NCBI GenBank assembly: GCA_946800325.1
Contig: OX326957.1
Coordinates: forward strand, 12,898,591-12,962,590
DNA length: 64,000 nt
Direction of reading: 5' to 3'
Source: Luzula sylvatica
Taxonomy: Eukaryota; Streptophyta; Magnoliopsida; Poales; Juncaceae
Below are positions 12,287 to 24,179 of this stretch, piece after piece; position 1 is the first letter of the stretch; each line of letters opens with the position of its first letter. The position numbers and the translations under genes are program-made. The notes beneath the pieces are model-generated. The model had not been told where the DNA came from. It worked only from the letters and a program-made list of their open reading frames with translations, and did no database searches.

Positions 12287-12292
12287 ACGTCA
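12287..12292 (+). promoter_or_regulatory. Histone hexamer motif
   Basis: ACGTCA matches the plant histone-gene hexamer that binds bZIP factors. It is followed at 12295-12302 by GATCCGGG, a 7-of-8 match to the inverse (GATCCGCG) of the plant histone octamer CGCGGATC. The pair lies about 280 bp upstream of the H4 start codon, across the 5'UTR intron. This arrangement is known from S-phase histone promoters. The call rests on motif match and position only. Confidence 0.5.
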
Positions 12293-12524
12293 TCGATCCG
12301 GGAAACTTCTCCCTCTTTATCAATCTCGTCCGTCTAATAACTCCCAATCCAACGGTTCATATTTATCATCTCTTCCATAAGTACTCCCCACACAGCACTC
12401 TCTCAGTTACTTTGGACTGCAGGTTTTCACTCTCTCTCTCGCGCTCACTCCGGCTTTCTCGCAAGGTATTTCTTCTCTCCATGTCTCAAATTTTCTGTTC
12501 TTTTTCTTTCGAAATACCAATTAA

Positions 12525-12887
<363 letters not shown>

Positions 12888-13513
12888 AACTCTCGTATTA
12901 TAATGTCTTTGTTAGCCTCTACAAAAAAAAAATGGTGGTTGCAAAAATAGGCCTCTTCATTTCTACTATATTGATTCGTATTCATTATTCTTATTTATTT
13001 TTCCAAACTGATAGTAATCTAAAAGATGAATCAAGACCCACTTAAGTAATGGATTTGAACCGATTTTTTTTAGTTTTATTTTTGAATGGTATTCTTACAA
13101 GTGATGGCTTTCTTTTATTTTGATGTCGATAAGAATTGATTCGTAATTTCTCACGATATATGATTTTACTAGGCTATTATCATAGTTGTTAGTTTGTGAA
13201 TAATACGTATATAATTTACGAATAATTACGTATTATGAATAATATACGTATTTATTAATAATTTGTGTATTTTATATATTTTTAAAAAAATACGAATAAT
13301 GTACGTATTGCCGTATAATACATTTTTCTAGAAGAAAATATAAAAATTTAAAATAAATAAAAATACCTAAAATTCCAAAAAATGATAAAGACAATTAAAA
13401 TATCAATAACATACAAATTTATGGATTTGAACTAAAATAAATATTAACTAATAAAATAATTAGATTTTTTAATTATTTATGAATAAAAAATTATATATTT
13501 ATATACTTGTATA

Positions 13514-14772
13514 CAGTGTTGTAAAAAACGGTGTAAAACGGTAAAAAAACGGTGAAAAACGGTAAAACGGTGGCAAACCGTTTCGTTTTTGCCAAAATGG
13601 TTGAACAAAACGGTCCACCGTTTTTTTAACGTTTTTCGCCGTTTTTTTCCCTCAAAAACGTTTTCCAACCGTTGTACTGACCGTTTTTTACTTAAAATTT
13701 TGGAATAACATTTTTTTGGGCTGTTTTTTTTGGCCCAGCTTCCAAACTTCACCCTTTTAATTATTTTCTATTTCTTCATCAAACCTAGTGTCGAAGGCAA
13801 GTGGGGAACTATGAATATGAACTAAGTGGAGACGATAAATTTTGAGAATCAATGCAATTAAGTGGAGACTAATTGGAGACGCAAATTCGGGGCTCAAGTT
13901 CTCTCCTTCACTGTTGCAGCTAAGGTAAACTTGCATTTGTTCTTTATTTTTGTTGAATATATGTCGAATTTCTGCTGTTTTTGACTGAATTTGGACTGTT
14001 TTGGATAATTCCGTCCGGAATTTGCTTTTTTTTTGCTGATTTGGTGTTGTTTTTATGCTGATTTTGACTAATGTGTGCTGATTTTGTCTAATTTATGCTG
14101 ATTTGTTGCTGTTTTTTGCTGATTTTTTCTAATTTGTGCTGAATTTCAGTTTAGGGTTTAGGATTAGTCGATGGCTTCAAACGCGACCCATATTAATAAA
14201 CCTAACAATTGATGCTTTGCAATGCTTTCAGACACGATCAAAATCTCCTATCTTAGCAAATATTTCTGCCAAAATATTTCTGCCAAGGAATCCTCAACCT
14301 GTTCAAATTATTTCATAATTAAAATTATTTTGTAAAAATAAATTAACAATGGTTTTGTTTGGATGTTTTACAGATCGGCGGTCAAGTTGTAAAATGCCCA
14401 AAGGCTACATCAGAGGCTAAAAGAGCTTGTTTAGAAGTGTTAATTAAAGCTCCCGAAAATAAACGAAAGCGAGCCGACAAAGATAACGAGTTAAGGAACG
14501 AAGTAGTGGTGGGTTCTACGGGAATCGAGCAAACACCGGAATCACCAATCATTCGGGGTGCCTTAGACAAGTATGTCGAAATTTGAGATGATATTTTTGA
14601 TGATTTTTATTGTATTTTTGATGATATTTTTTTTTGTATTTTGATGATATTTTATTGTATTATGACGTAATCGTTTTCAACCGTTTTACGATCGTTTTAC
14701 GACCGTTTTACGAATAAAACATTAAAACGGTGCCGGACCGTTCCGTACCGTTTTCCGTCTTTTACAACACTG
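13514..14772. mobile_element. Non-autonomous hAT element with perfect 8-bp TSD
   Basis: The TIRs are CAGTGTTGTAAAAAACGG on the left and CAGTGTTGTAAAAGACGG on the right (inverted). Flanking CTTGTATA is identical at 13506-13513 and 14773-14780. Subterminal regions are packed with AAACGGT motifs (13525-13680) and their complement ACCGTTTT (14670-14755), the usual transposase-binding layout of hAT elements. A T/G-rich tandem stretch (TTTGCTGATTTT-like) fills 14020-14145. The 1259-bp length and single exon remnant make it a deletion derivative. Confidence 0.9.
14374..14586 (+). pseudogene. hAT transposase N-terminal exon remnant
   Basis: An exon-like open stretch follows TTTTACAG and ends at a stop. 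It reads GGQVVKCPKATSEAKRACL, then lysine/arginine-rich NKRKRADKDNE, then ALDKYVEI. The order (residual Cys after a zinc-finger region, basic linker, final G-x-hydrophobic-D-K-hydrophobic-V) is that of the region after the BED finger in plant hAT transposases. No RNase-H-like catalytic core or dimerisation domain is left, so it cannot encode an active transposase. Confidence 0.55.
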
Positions 14773-14964
14773 CTTGTATATACCGACTTATTGTATTTGT
14801 ATTATGTAAAATAAACGTAAATATATACGAATATCTGAATTGACGAATTATTAGCGTATTACGTTTTATTTGATCGATTTGAAAAACGTTTAATCCGAAT
14901 TATGCACGAATGTATTACGTATCGTATTATTCGTGTATCACGAATGACTAACTATGGTTATGAT

Positions 14965-16313
14965 TTATTAGCTTGAATCGGAATTTCACCTTAATTTACA
15001 TTTTCGTAGTTTTTAGTCTTATCTAAATTTTGTCCATTGACACCCCTACACCGGGTAGTGGCAATATCGTAAAACTTACGTAATAGTACGAGTCGGTATG
15101 TCATTGTAATCGACATTATGCAATAATAACGACGACTTAATTGGTAATAATTTATCGTATATAATAATTATAATTCAAATTTCAAAATAAAAGAAACATA
15201 AACATCATAATTACAATTTTGAATTCCAAATAACAGTTCAATTCAACAATTTTAATTAAGTCTTAAATTAAATCGAATATTTAATAACAGTTTCAAATTT
15301 CGATTAAATTTAAATCACTATATCCGACGATATTATTTCATATATAATATTATGTTTTTCAAACTACTAATAAATTATAACAATTATAGTTCAAATTTAA
15401 AGGATAAATAAAACAAAAACATTAAATCCAACTAAGTGGTATGGTACAAAGTGATAGTTAAATTTCTTTAGTCTGGATTCTGTTTTTGAGTTTGAAATTT
15501 GAGTTTTGTGTCATGTCGGCTGCAAATAAAAATCGATGAAGATAACGATTTAAACCCGATTTGTCAGTAAAAAAAATTGGTCAATGCATTTTTTTTGGAA
15601 CAAAGAAGGGGTAACGAGTCGGTGAACCATCGATTACCGATTAATCAAGATCTTTACAACACTGGGCACCAAAAAACTAGCACATAATTGTGAAGGAAAA
15701 CTACAAATAAGTTGATCTCAGAGCTATTTTTTCAAATTAAAATGAAAGCAAAATCATTTCGAAAAAGTGCTTCAATATTCACACAAACTTCATGGCTAAC
15801 ATCTAGCACATTAACCAAAAAAGTGTTTCGCTCGAGTTCTATTTGAGATTTGATAATTTGTTAGTTGTGACTTGTGAGAAGACATTTTTAATAATTTTTG
15901 TTTAGTACAACATTAGACTCGAGAAATAATAAAATTTAAGATATTCGAGTGAATCAAAATAAGATGAAATATTTGACGGGGCTCATTTGATAATTATTAT
16001 TTTCAGGTTTATTTCTTCTCTAAAAATATAAATTGGTATGATCTGTTATAAAATTTAAAACAAGGGAAGGGGATGGATGAGATATCTATCTTGTAGAGCT
16101 TATTTCAAATTTCAATTTTCAAATCAAATTTAATTTAATCCGAATGAATTGGCATGGACTATTTTGAAATTGATGTGTCTACTCACATTATCGATTAAAA
16201 TTGTTAATTTATATGTATTTTAATTATATATTAATTAATCATTTATAAAATATATTTATCATATTAATTAATTCACCACTTGTTCAATTTACATGATGGC
16301 TCGTCCAGACATG
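14965..16313. repeat. Divergent copy of NOL 3'-flank sequence
   Basis: No gene. Motifs shared with the flank downstream of the NOL genes occur in the same order: ACACCGGGTAGTG near 15050, CACTGGGCACCAAAAAACTAGCAC near 15660, CTTCATGGCTAACATCTAGCAC near 15788, and AAAATTTAAGATATTCGAGTGAATC near 15930. They correspond to 24670-25000 and 32690-32960. The copy is old and interrupted. Confidence 0.55.
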
Positions 16314-16356
16314 CGAGGAACCGAACATGTGAAGGTTTCATTGATTGACTACTAAA
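16314..16356 (-). pseudogene. NOL exon relic
   Basis: GAGGAACCGAACATGTGAAGG and the following TTTCATTGATTGACTACT match the intact NOL exon 11 (33460-33492). On the minus strand they would encode SSQSMKPSHVRFL. Nothing of the neighbouring exons is recognisable, so this is a fragment of an older copy. Confidence 0.6.
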
Positions 16357-17026
16357 TAATATTACTCCATCTTATAATAATATAAATTAAATTATTATTA
16401 TTAACTATTAGTTGTAGGTTTTTTTATTTTTGTTCGTGTTTTTTTTTCGAGGAAAAAATTATATGTACTAAAGTAAAATCATAGTTCATAAAAAAAATAT
16501 TTTAAAATTTTTTTTTATGATAAATACATAATGTAGAGTACCATAATATCTCCATTAAAAATGGGTATGTGTGGTACTTTGAGATTTTGTAAGAATATTT
16601 TTGTAATTATAGTTAAAATAATAATATACAAAATACTAAACTATGATTATAGTTATACTAATGTTTCGTATGTTGATATAGATTTTTTTTTAAATATTGA
16701 ACTAATTCGTCTTACAATACGCAATTTTCATCAGCAATATGAACTTAATGTGTCAAATTGTTCTTATATAAATCAAATTGATCATTGATTTAATGTATTA
16801 TTCGAATAATATTATGAAAATTAAAATAAACTCATAATGTAGAATCTTACAAAGCATGAAAATGTATATAAAATAATCTGGACGGGTTCATCTACACCAA
16901 TCGCTCCAGTTCACGTGCACGACACATGACCGGCTCACGAGCTGGTAAATTGCATCGAGGTCCTTTTTGGTACACAATTATTGTCATGGTCCTCATATCA
17001 TGACGCCGTGCGTTTGTATAGAGAAC
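16357..17026. other. AT-rich intergenic region
   Basis: No gene recognised. The frame at 16561-16788 has low-complexity composition and no domain I know. Positions 16870-16990 are less AT-rich (CACGTGCACGACACATGACCGG), but no coding signal was found. Confidence 0.45.
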
Positions 17027-18620
17027 ATGGCTGGTTGGGGAGGAGAGCAGCCACTATGATGACGATTAGCTCAGAGCCGTTCTTCATCTTCAAGACGATG
17101 AATGCAATAATACCTTCCAAATTAAGTTTTTTGATTTACTCAAATATCTTAATATTGAATATTTCGAAACAATCTACATTCGAATAAGTGTTTGTACTCG
17201 TAACACTTTCTATCATATTCATAGCGCTTTTTATAATGTCAATGGTTGTTTATTTTTTGATCTGAATCTATTAAATCTATAGTCTCTAATTCATGAATTC
17301 AATCATGAATGAGAGAATGATATAGTCCGTTTAAATTAATTTGGCATTACTAATACATGAATTATCATGATTTTTTCATTTCTGGGGTCCTCAATTTATC
17401 ATGCTTTTTGCATTTCTTTGGTCCTGGAGTAAAGTAACATAAAACAAGAAACGCTTGGGTGCTTGAAATGAGATTCAAATTCCGGAATTTTCTCTAAGGC
17501 GGGATTTGAAATCCGAATTTAGGTAGAAACCCGCAAGAATATTTGCAACTCTTCGAAATCTTACTTTCTCTGTTCTTCTTCCCCAGAGAGTAGTTTCCTC
17601 CCTAAACTCCGTATCGTAGCTTCGCCATTGAAGCCAATAGTTCTAAAAGCTTCTAATAGGATCCCGTATTCTTCTTCTACTGCTCTACCTGTTTGCTCAG
17701 CCAGTCTCCGACTGCCTAATGTCGCTGAGCTCGCCAATTCCGCCCGAATCTCCTTTTCTCCTCAGAAGGTACGCTTGAATACTCCATATTCACCGATAGT
17801 ATTCTACAATTCATCTAACAGCTTTCTTATCATCAAATTTCAGATTGATGATCGTTTGTTTGTTTTTCGTTCCAAGTTGAGGAATTTGGTCCCAAAATTA
17901 AACAAGTCATCGACTGGTATTAACCCATAGCTTTCATTGCTATGTTTCTTTTGGATTAACTTTTCTCAAAATTCATTCGATTAATGGTGAATATATTTTG
18001 TTTCTTAATCAAATTACAGGTTTGGAAAGCTTCAAGACGTAGATCTCGGAAGTACGGAGCCTTCGCTTCGAGCTGGTACGAATCACCATTATTTTACTAA
18101 ATTTCTTGGTTGTATGCATATAGAGAGGGGATTATAAAAGCCATTCCAAGTTATGATGATCCATACATTAAAGTTCCAAAAGTTCTGAGCAAAGAATGAA
18201 AGCTACATAATTTGATTATTGCCTTCATTGTTTTAGAATTTTCAATGTGTTATTTTTATTTCCATTTCTTTTTATCTATAAATTTGTAACTAGGAACGTT
18301 CTGATGCTTCGCTGCGCTGAATTAAATTTTATTTGTATGCATACAGAGAGGCAATCTCTAGGTTCGTTCTGCGCTGAATTAATTGTTGTTTGTATATCAT
18401 AAAATAAAATATATAATTTTGATGTTAGCATTTACATTTATATTATAATGATTCATGTTCATGTTAATTTCTCTTAATTTTTTTTTTCAAACTGACGATA
18501 AAATTCAAAATATGACCAGGCGTCCACTTAATTAATGGATTTGAATCTGAATTTGACCTTTATTGTTAAATGCATTCGGGACAAGATTTGATCTTGTGAA
18601 TTGTTGTTGGATTAATTTAT
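17027..18620. repeat. Segmental duplication, copy 1 (paired with 20284-21620)
   Basis: From ATGGCTGGTTGGGGAGGAG onward the sequence is repeated at 20284 over about 1.4-1.6 kb, at high identity with indels. It includes the GatC-like exons and the downstream CTAGGAACGTTC and GTATGCATAYAGAGAGGC blocks. The second copy lacks several hundred bases, mostly inside the GatC exons. The repeats are direct, so this was a tandem duplication later separated by 18728-20283. Confidence 0.85.
17628..18199 (+). pseudogene. GatC-like relic, copy 1 (aspartyl/glutamyl-tRNA amidotransferase subunit C)
   Basis: GatC is the small subunit of the organellar GatCAB enzyme that converts Glu-tRNA(Gln) to Gln-tRNA(Gln). 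Exon 1 (17628-17768) has a serine-rich, transit-peptide-like start and LPNVAELANSARISFSPQK. Exon 2 carries EEFGPKIKQVIDW up to about 17910 (GACTG|GTATTA). Exon 3 (from about 18020) gives FGKLQDVDLGSTEPSLRA. The last block ends [19 protein letters not shown] and a stop. These are GatC motifs in the right order. Two faults are seen. The acceptor before exon 2 gives the wrong frame, and about 24 residues that should precede AIPSYDD (the LRDD...PETFENRE region) are absent. It is therefore a probable pseudogene; an unusual functional splice form is the alternative. Confidence 0.65.
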
Positions 18621-18727
18621 ATTTTCGTTAGGTTTCAAGTCTGATCCAAAAAAATCTAGCACTCAATTAGCGAACAGAAACAGTATCCTACGAATCACTA
18701 ATCGAAACAATTAATAATATTGAAAAT

Positions 18728-20283
18728 TCGATTTTTAAGCGTCGTTTTAATGTCTTAAAATGAGTAATTCAACAATTAATTATTTTTCCTAAACTTAGCA
18801 AAATGATAAGCAAAGGGTATCGATCCTCTGAGAAATACGGTGTACAATTAAGATTTTAATTCTAAAAATTCTTTTCTAACTCCAAAAATTCACGAAAAAT
18901 TATCTCGATGTCTTTTGCAAACACACAAGTAAAAGGGCCAAGTTTTAAGTTCAAATTCAAATCACAAAGAGTCGCACAATTTTCCAAACTCAACAATATA
19001 ATTGATCCAATGCAGAATTTAACTTGTCACAATTAAATGTGCAATAAATCAAATATCATGAATCAAATTTCCAAACTTTTTGCACAAGAATATCAACAAT
19101 AATCCAAGTTATATTCAAAATTTCAGAGTTTATTAATGAACCAATTAATTTCTAAAATTCATCAATTATTTTTACAGATCTGGATCACAAAGCAAATCTC
19201 AATTCAATAATTTTTACAGATCGATTCACAACTCCAAATCTATTGAAACTTTTATGAAAGATCAAAATCCAAACAAACAAGATATCATATTTTTTATAGA
19301 ATTTTTTATGCAAAAATGAATTAACTAAAAATATGAGATTAAACACTGGACAGAAAAAGTTAGAGACTTGGAAATTAAACTTCTAAAACGCATAACAAAT
19401 CAAAAACAAAAGGAAATTTGGTGCAATAAATTTTTCAACAAACTAGACATCATCCAGAGTCAGGAATATATTTGTATGGATTTTTATATGCATAGATGAA
19501 TTAAATAAAAATGGAAGAGTGATTACTGGACAGAAAACTCAGAGAGGAAAATATTAGATCTTAGAAAATGGAAAATAAATGCAAAACTTACCAAACTTAA
19601 CATGGATGATCTACAGTATTTAAAATAACTAAAATGAATTTTTATGGATTTTTTATGGATTTAAAACTATTTTATTTACAATTCCTAAACAGAAACTCAG
19701 AATTTCAAATCATAAACTTTGAAAATGTATAACAAATAGGAAATTTTAGGAAATAACATGGAATAAAATCCTACAGAAACTAGACATCCTAAAGATTCAT
19801 ATAAAGATTTTTAAGAGATTTAAATGGATCTAAAACTATTTCTAACCTAATTTCTAAACAGCACTAAACAGAAATTCAAGAACAGGACTTTGAAATTGAA
19901 TAACAAATAGGAAAATGGATGAAATGACATGAACTAAAATTCTACTGAAACTAGAAAATGTAAATATTCAGAAAAGCATTTAACAGGTATTTAACTAGAT
20001 CTAGAACTATTTTTAACCTAATTATCAAAACTGAACAGAATTAAAAACAATTTCACAAGAACAAAGATTATAAAATTCCACAAAGAGTAAATGAATGTTT
20101 CTATCACTAAACAAGATTCAAAAGTTTAACAAATAACAGGAAATACAAGAATAACAAGAACTTAAACTGAAAAATTACTAAAATGCCCCTACAAAGAAAG
20201 ATAATACCAAAGAGAAGAGGGAGAAGCTTGAACTGAGATGAGACCTTCTTGACTCCTTGGCACTCCAAGGAAGCTTGAGAAGC
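18728..20283. other. Inserted block with degenerate internal repeats
   Basis: This separates the two GatC-like copies and has no counterpart in copy 2, where AATTAATAATATT continues directly into NOL-flank sequence. GCAAAGGGTATCGATCCTCT near 18815 resembles a common plant retroelement border motif. Positions 19260-20100 hold four or five degenerate repeats of about 200 bp, built around ATGGATTTTTATATGCAT-, ACTGGACAGAAAA- and AAACTAGACATC-like words. I see no coding frame, terminal repeats or duplication. It may be part of a non-autonomous retroelement. Confidence 0.4.
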
Positions 20284-21620
20284 ATGGCTGGTTGGGGAGG
20301 AGAGCAGCCACTATGATGACGATTAGCTCAGAGCCGTTCTTCATCTTCAAGACGATGAATGCAATAATACCTTCCAAATTAAGTTTTTTGATTTTCTCAA
20401 ATATCTTAATATTGAATATTTAGAAACAATCTACATTCGAATAAGTGTTTGTACTCGTAACACTTTCTATCATATTCATAGCGCTTTTTATAATGTTAAT
20501 GGTTGTTTATTTTTTGATCTGAATCTATTAAATTCAATCATGAATGAGAGAATGATAGAATCCGTTTAAATTAATTTGGCATTACTAATACATGAGTCAT
20601 CATGATTTTTTCATTTCTGGGGTCCTCAATTTATCATGCTTTTTGCATTTCTTTGGTCCTGGAGTAAAGTAACATAAAACAAGAAATGCTTGGGTGCATG
20701 AAAAGAGATTCCAATTCTGGAATTTTCTCTGATGCGGGATTTGAAATCCGAATTTAGGTAGAAGGCCGTAAGAAGTATTTGCAACTCTTCAAAATCTCTA
20801 CTTTCTCTGTTCTTCTCTACCTGTTTGCTCAGCTAGTCTCGAGCCGCCTAATGTCGCTGAGCTCGCCAACTCAAATTTTCACCGATAGTATTCTATAATT
20901 CATCTAACAGCTTTCTTATATCGATTTTGCAAATCAAATTTCAGATTGATGATCGTTTGATTGTTTTTCGTTCCAAGTTGAGGAATTTGGTCCGAAAATT
21001 AAACAAGTCATTGGTAATCGAATTATCGAGCACATGTTTTTCCTTTTATAAACTAAATTTCTTGTTGATATAAAGCCATTCGAAATTACGATGATCCATA
21101 CATTAAAGTTCCAAAAAATTATGAGCAAAGAATCGAAAGCTGCATAAATTGATTATTGTCTTCATTGTTTTAAAATTTCAATGTGTTATTTTATTTCCAT
21201 TTCTTGTTAGCTATATATTTGAAACTAGGAACGTTCCGACGCTTCGCCGCGCTGAATTAAATTTGATTTGTATGCATATAGAGAGGCGATCTCTAGGTTC
21301 GTTCTGGAATCTGGCTTGCGCCGTCGATGAAAAGTATCATTTTATTAAGTAAAATCAAAATGTACCTTACAAATGTTAATTGTTGTTTGTATATCATAAA
21401 ATAAAATAAAATAAAATTATAATTTTGATGTTAGCCTTTACATTTATATTATAATGATTCATGTTCATGTTAATTTCTCTTAATTTTTTTCTTTTCAAAC
21501 TGACAATAAAATTCAAAATATGACCAGACGTCCACTTAATTAATGGATTTGAGTCTGAATTCGACTTTTATTGTTAAATGCATTCGGGACAAGATTTGAT
21601 CATGTGAATTGTCGTTGGCT
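20284..21620. repeat. Segmental duplication, copy 2
   Basis: Direct repeat of 17027-18620. Shared stretches include ATGATGACGATTAGCTCAGAGC, CTTTGGTCCTGGAGTAAAG and TGACCAG(A/G)CGTCCACTTAATT. It continues at 21640 into sequence of the NOL-flank type, as does copy 1 at about 18640. Confidence 0.85.
20815..21134 (+). pseudogene. GatC-like relic, copy 2 (more decayed)
   Basis: It retains part of exon 1 (CCTAATGTCGCTGAGCTCGCC), the EEFGPKIKQ-like stretch (TTGAGGAATTTGGTCCGAAAA) and the final DDPYIKVPK block. The segment after TCATTG (exon 3, LQDVDLGSTEP) is missing. The transit-peptide start is gone and the stop codon TGA is changed to TCG. It is more degraded than the copy at 17.6 kb and not functional. 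Confidence 0.75.
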
Positions 21621-21639
21621 TAATTTATATTTTCGTTAG

Positions 21640-23150
21640 GTTTCGAGTATGATCCAAATCTGATCCGTTTGACAAGCCTACACTGGGTAGTGGGCACCCA
21701 ATTAGCGAACAGAAACATTATCCTACAAATTACTAATCAAAACAATTAATAATATTAATCAACCCACTTAATCATCTCTTATTACCTCATCAAGATTTCG
21801 AAACACTTTCGAAAAAGTACTCATATATTCACACAAACTTCATTGCTAACAGCTAGCACCTTCATACAAAAGGTGTTCCGCTAGTTATATATGACTCTGT
21901 CAGAAGTGAGAATGGTATTTTCTTTTGAAATCGTTAGTTGTTAGACTACATATTCTCATTAATTTATGTTCTGCATAACATTAGACCCGAAAATATAATA
22001 AAATTTAAGATATTGGAGTGAATAAAATATGAATCAAAATAAGACGAGACCAAACGTTTCAATCGAACATATTTGTCATTTGAAGAGTACTTTGCAAGTT
22101 TGGAAAGTCCAAACAGTACGTTGTCATATTTGAATGTGTTTAAAGTTTGATGGATGAACAAATTTTGTTTCTAAGATGATTAATGTAATTTAATTTAATT
22201 TAACTTGATATGTTATGAATTCACACGAAATTCATTTCGAAACTAGCAACATTTAATAATAGTTTCAAATTTTAGTTAAATTTAAGCAACATTTTTTATA
22301 ATATTATTTTTTTTTTCATTTATATTTGATGATAATCGGTCATTGTAGTTGACGATAGTTTTTCTGAAAGATAAAATAAAACATAACTATTATTATTAAA
22401 TTTTCAAAATCCGAATACAAAATTAAATCCAATTAAATGGCATGGTATACACGGATAATTAAATTTTTTTATTTTCGATTCAGACTTTGGGTCCAAATTT
22501 TGAAATTTCAGTTTTGGGTCATGCCGGATGTAAATAAAAATCGATAAAAAAACGATTTAAACCCGATTAGTCGGTAAAAAATCAGCTAATGCATTTCTGA
22601 GAATGTTGTTTTATTTTCTTTTAAAAAATTTAGTTATGAGACTACACATTCGCAATATTATGTTTAGTATAACATTAGACTTGGAAAATAACAAAATTTA
22701 TGATATTGGAGTGAATAAAAAATAAGATATATATAATCCTATTTGTTTTATGATGAGGCTCGTTTGATCTTTGTTATTTTCAGGTTTATTTGTTCACTAA
22801 AAGTATAAATTGGTACGATTTGTTATCGAATTCGATGTTCCAAAACTTCCAAATTTTCAAGGTTAAACAAATATGTTTTTTAACCTTGTACAAATATGAA
22901 TATGAATGATTTTTAAAGTTTGACAAGTTTGGAATGTTATATATGATTTATTTCGTTTCCAAAAGATGATTTTATATATTGTATAGTTTATTTTAAAATT
23001 TAAATCTAATTTTATTTTGATCCGAAGGAATTGGTATGGAATATATTTTGAAAAATAATCAAATCATAAATTAAGATGTTAAATCATATATTGTAAACAA
23101 ACATGTTTGGGAGTGGGAGAGGTCATACTCACAATTGGCTACTTTAATCC
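21640..23150. repeat. NOL 3'-flank sequence, copies without the gene
   Basis: CTACACTGGGTAGTGGGCACC, CTTCATTGCTAACAGCTAGCACCTTCATACAAAAGGTGTT and AAAATTTAAGATATTGGAGTGAAT match 24670-25000, 32690-32960 and 52860-53170. A partial second pass of the same motifs starts near 22620. There is no NOL exon here. Confidence 0.65.
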
Positions 23151-23159
23151 CTATATAAC

Positions 23160-23880
23160 TAGCTTTATACCCACGCAATTGCGCGGGACAACATATCTAT
23201 TTTTTACATGTTTTTTATATAATTTATTTAAATAGAATTGTCGCGCGTGCAAAATTAACGCGCGTGCGTTTCAACTAAATTAATTTAATCATGACATATT
23301 TGAAAATATCATGATGTCAATAGATGCATAAGGTTCATGAAATTAGTCTATCACATATATTATTTTGTGATATAATTTGTTTAAATAACATTTGCGCGGG
23401 TGTTTTAAACTTGATTAATATAATCATGACATATTCGGAAATATTTTTGATGTCAATAAATGCATTAATAAGGGTTCATTAAACAGTCGTAACGTGTCAG
23501 ATGGATATAATTGCCACATGACAAATTTTTATGGAAACTCGCATAAATTTAATCTTACAAAATTTCATACATACCCGTGCGAAATGAGCAAATTAAAAAA
23601 AAATGAAAATAAAAAAGGACCAAAATAAAAAAATTGGAAAAAATGAGGTAAAAAAAAATTACAAAAAAAACTCACAAAATTTCTCTGAATATAACTGCCA
23701 CATGACAAATTTCTATGAAAACTCGCATAAATTTGAGCTTACAAAATTTCATACATATCCTTGAGAAATGAGCAAATAAAAAAAAAATTGGATATCAAAA
23801 AAAGGACCAAAATCGGAAAAGGAGAAAAAATGAGGTCAAATAAAAATTACAAAAAAAAACTCAAAATTGAAAAAATAAAA
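23160..23880. repeat. Two families of tandem repeats with GCGCG motifs
   Basis: ATACCCACGCAATTGCGCGGGACA near 23170 opens a block of two degenerate copies (23200-23400 and 23400-23510) sharing TAATCATGACATAT...TGATGTCAATA. A second tandem pair of about 180 bp follows. TAATTGCCACATGACAAATTT near 23510 is repeated from 23690, each copy running through ACTCGCATAAATTT and AAAGGACCAAAAT. No coding capacity. Probably a degraded non-autonomous DNA element. Confidence 0.6.
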
Positions 23881-23896
23881 GGGCTAAAATGAAAAA

Positions 23897-23936
23897 CTAC
23901 CCCCTTCCACGTGTCAACACCATGTGAAGGGGGTAG
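23897..23936. repeat. Short perfect hairpin
   Basis: CTACCCCCTTC pairs with GAAGGGGGTAG across an 18-nt loop that contains CACGTG. It lies in AT-rich DNA, so the GC-rich stem stands out. It may be the 3' hairpin of a Helitron-like element, but no CTRR end was confirmed. Confidence 0.5.
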
Positions 23937-23988
23937 CATTATACTATTTAAATTATAATAAAAATGTGTAACATGTAGACTTATAAAT

Positions 23989-24157
23989 GAGTAATGATAG
24001 GAACCACGAATTTGTGTCCATGAATTGACCACACCTGCACGTGGCAGTCGGTGATTGGTTGCATTAAAGTTGTGCAAAAAATACAACTAATCGCTGACTG
24101 CCTCGTGGCAGGTGTGGTCAATTCATGGACACAAATTCGTGGTCTCTATCATTACTC
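23989..24157. mobile_element. Mutator-type foldback MITE, 9-bp TSD
   Basis: The two arms of about 75-80 bp are near-perfect inverted copies, starting GAGTAATGATAG and ending CTATCATTACTC, with CCACGAATTTGTGTCCATG in each. The only loop is about 15 nt around AAAGTTGTGCAAAAAA. CTTATAAAT is present directly on both sides (23980-23988 and 24158-24166). The 9-bp duplication and long TIRs are typical of Mutator-like MITEs. High arm identity means recent origin or conversion. Confidence 0.9.
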
Positions 24158-24179
24158 CTTATAAATTCAATGAATAGAA

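Larger units (their letters stand above)
13181..14956. mobile_element. Older hAT-like MITE, host of a nested hAT
   Basis: Ends CATAGTTGTTAGT... and, inverted, CATAGTTAGTCATTCGTG... are followed on both sides by GAATAATACG-type arms. The flanks GCTATTAT (13173-13180) and GTTATGAT (14957-14964) match 6 of 8, as expected for an aged 8-bp hAT duplication. Without the inner element at 13514-14772 and its duplicated 8 bp it is about 509 bp, so it was a non-autonomous element before the second insertion. Confidence 0.7.
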
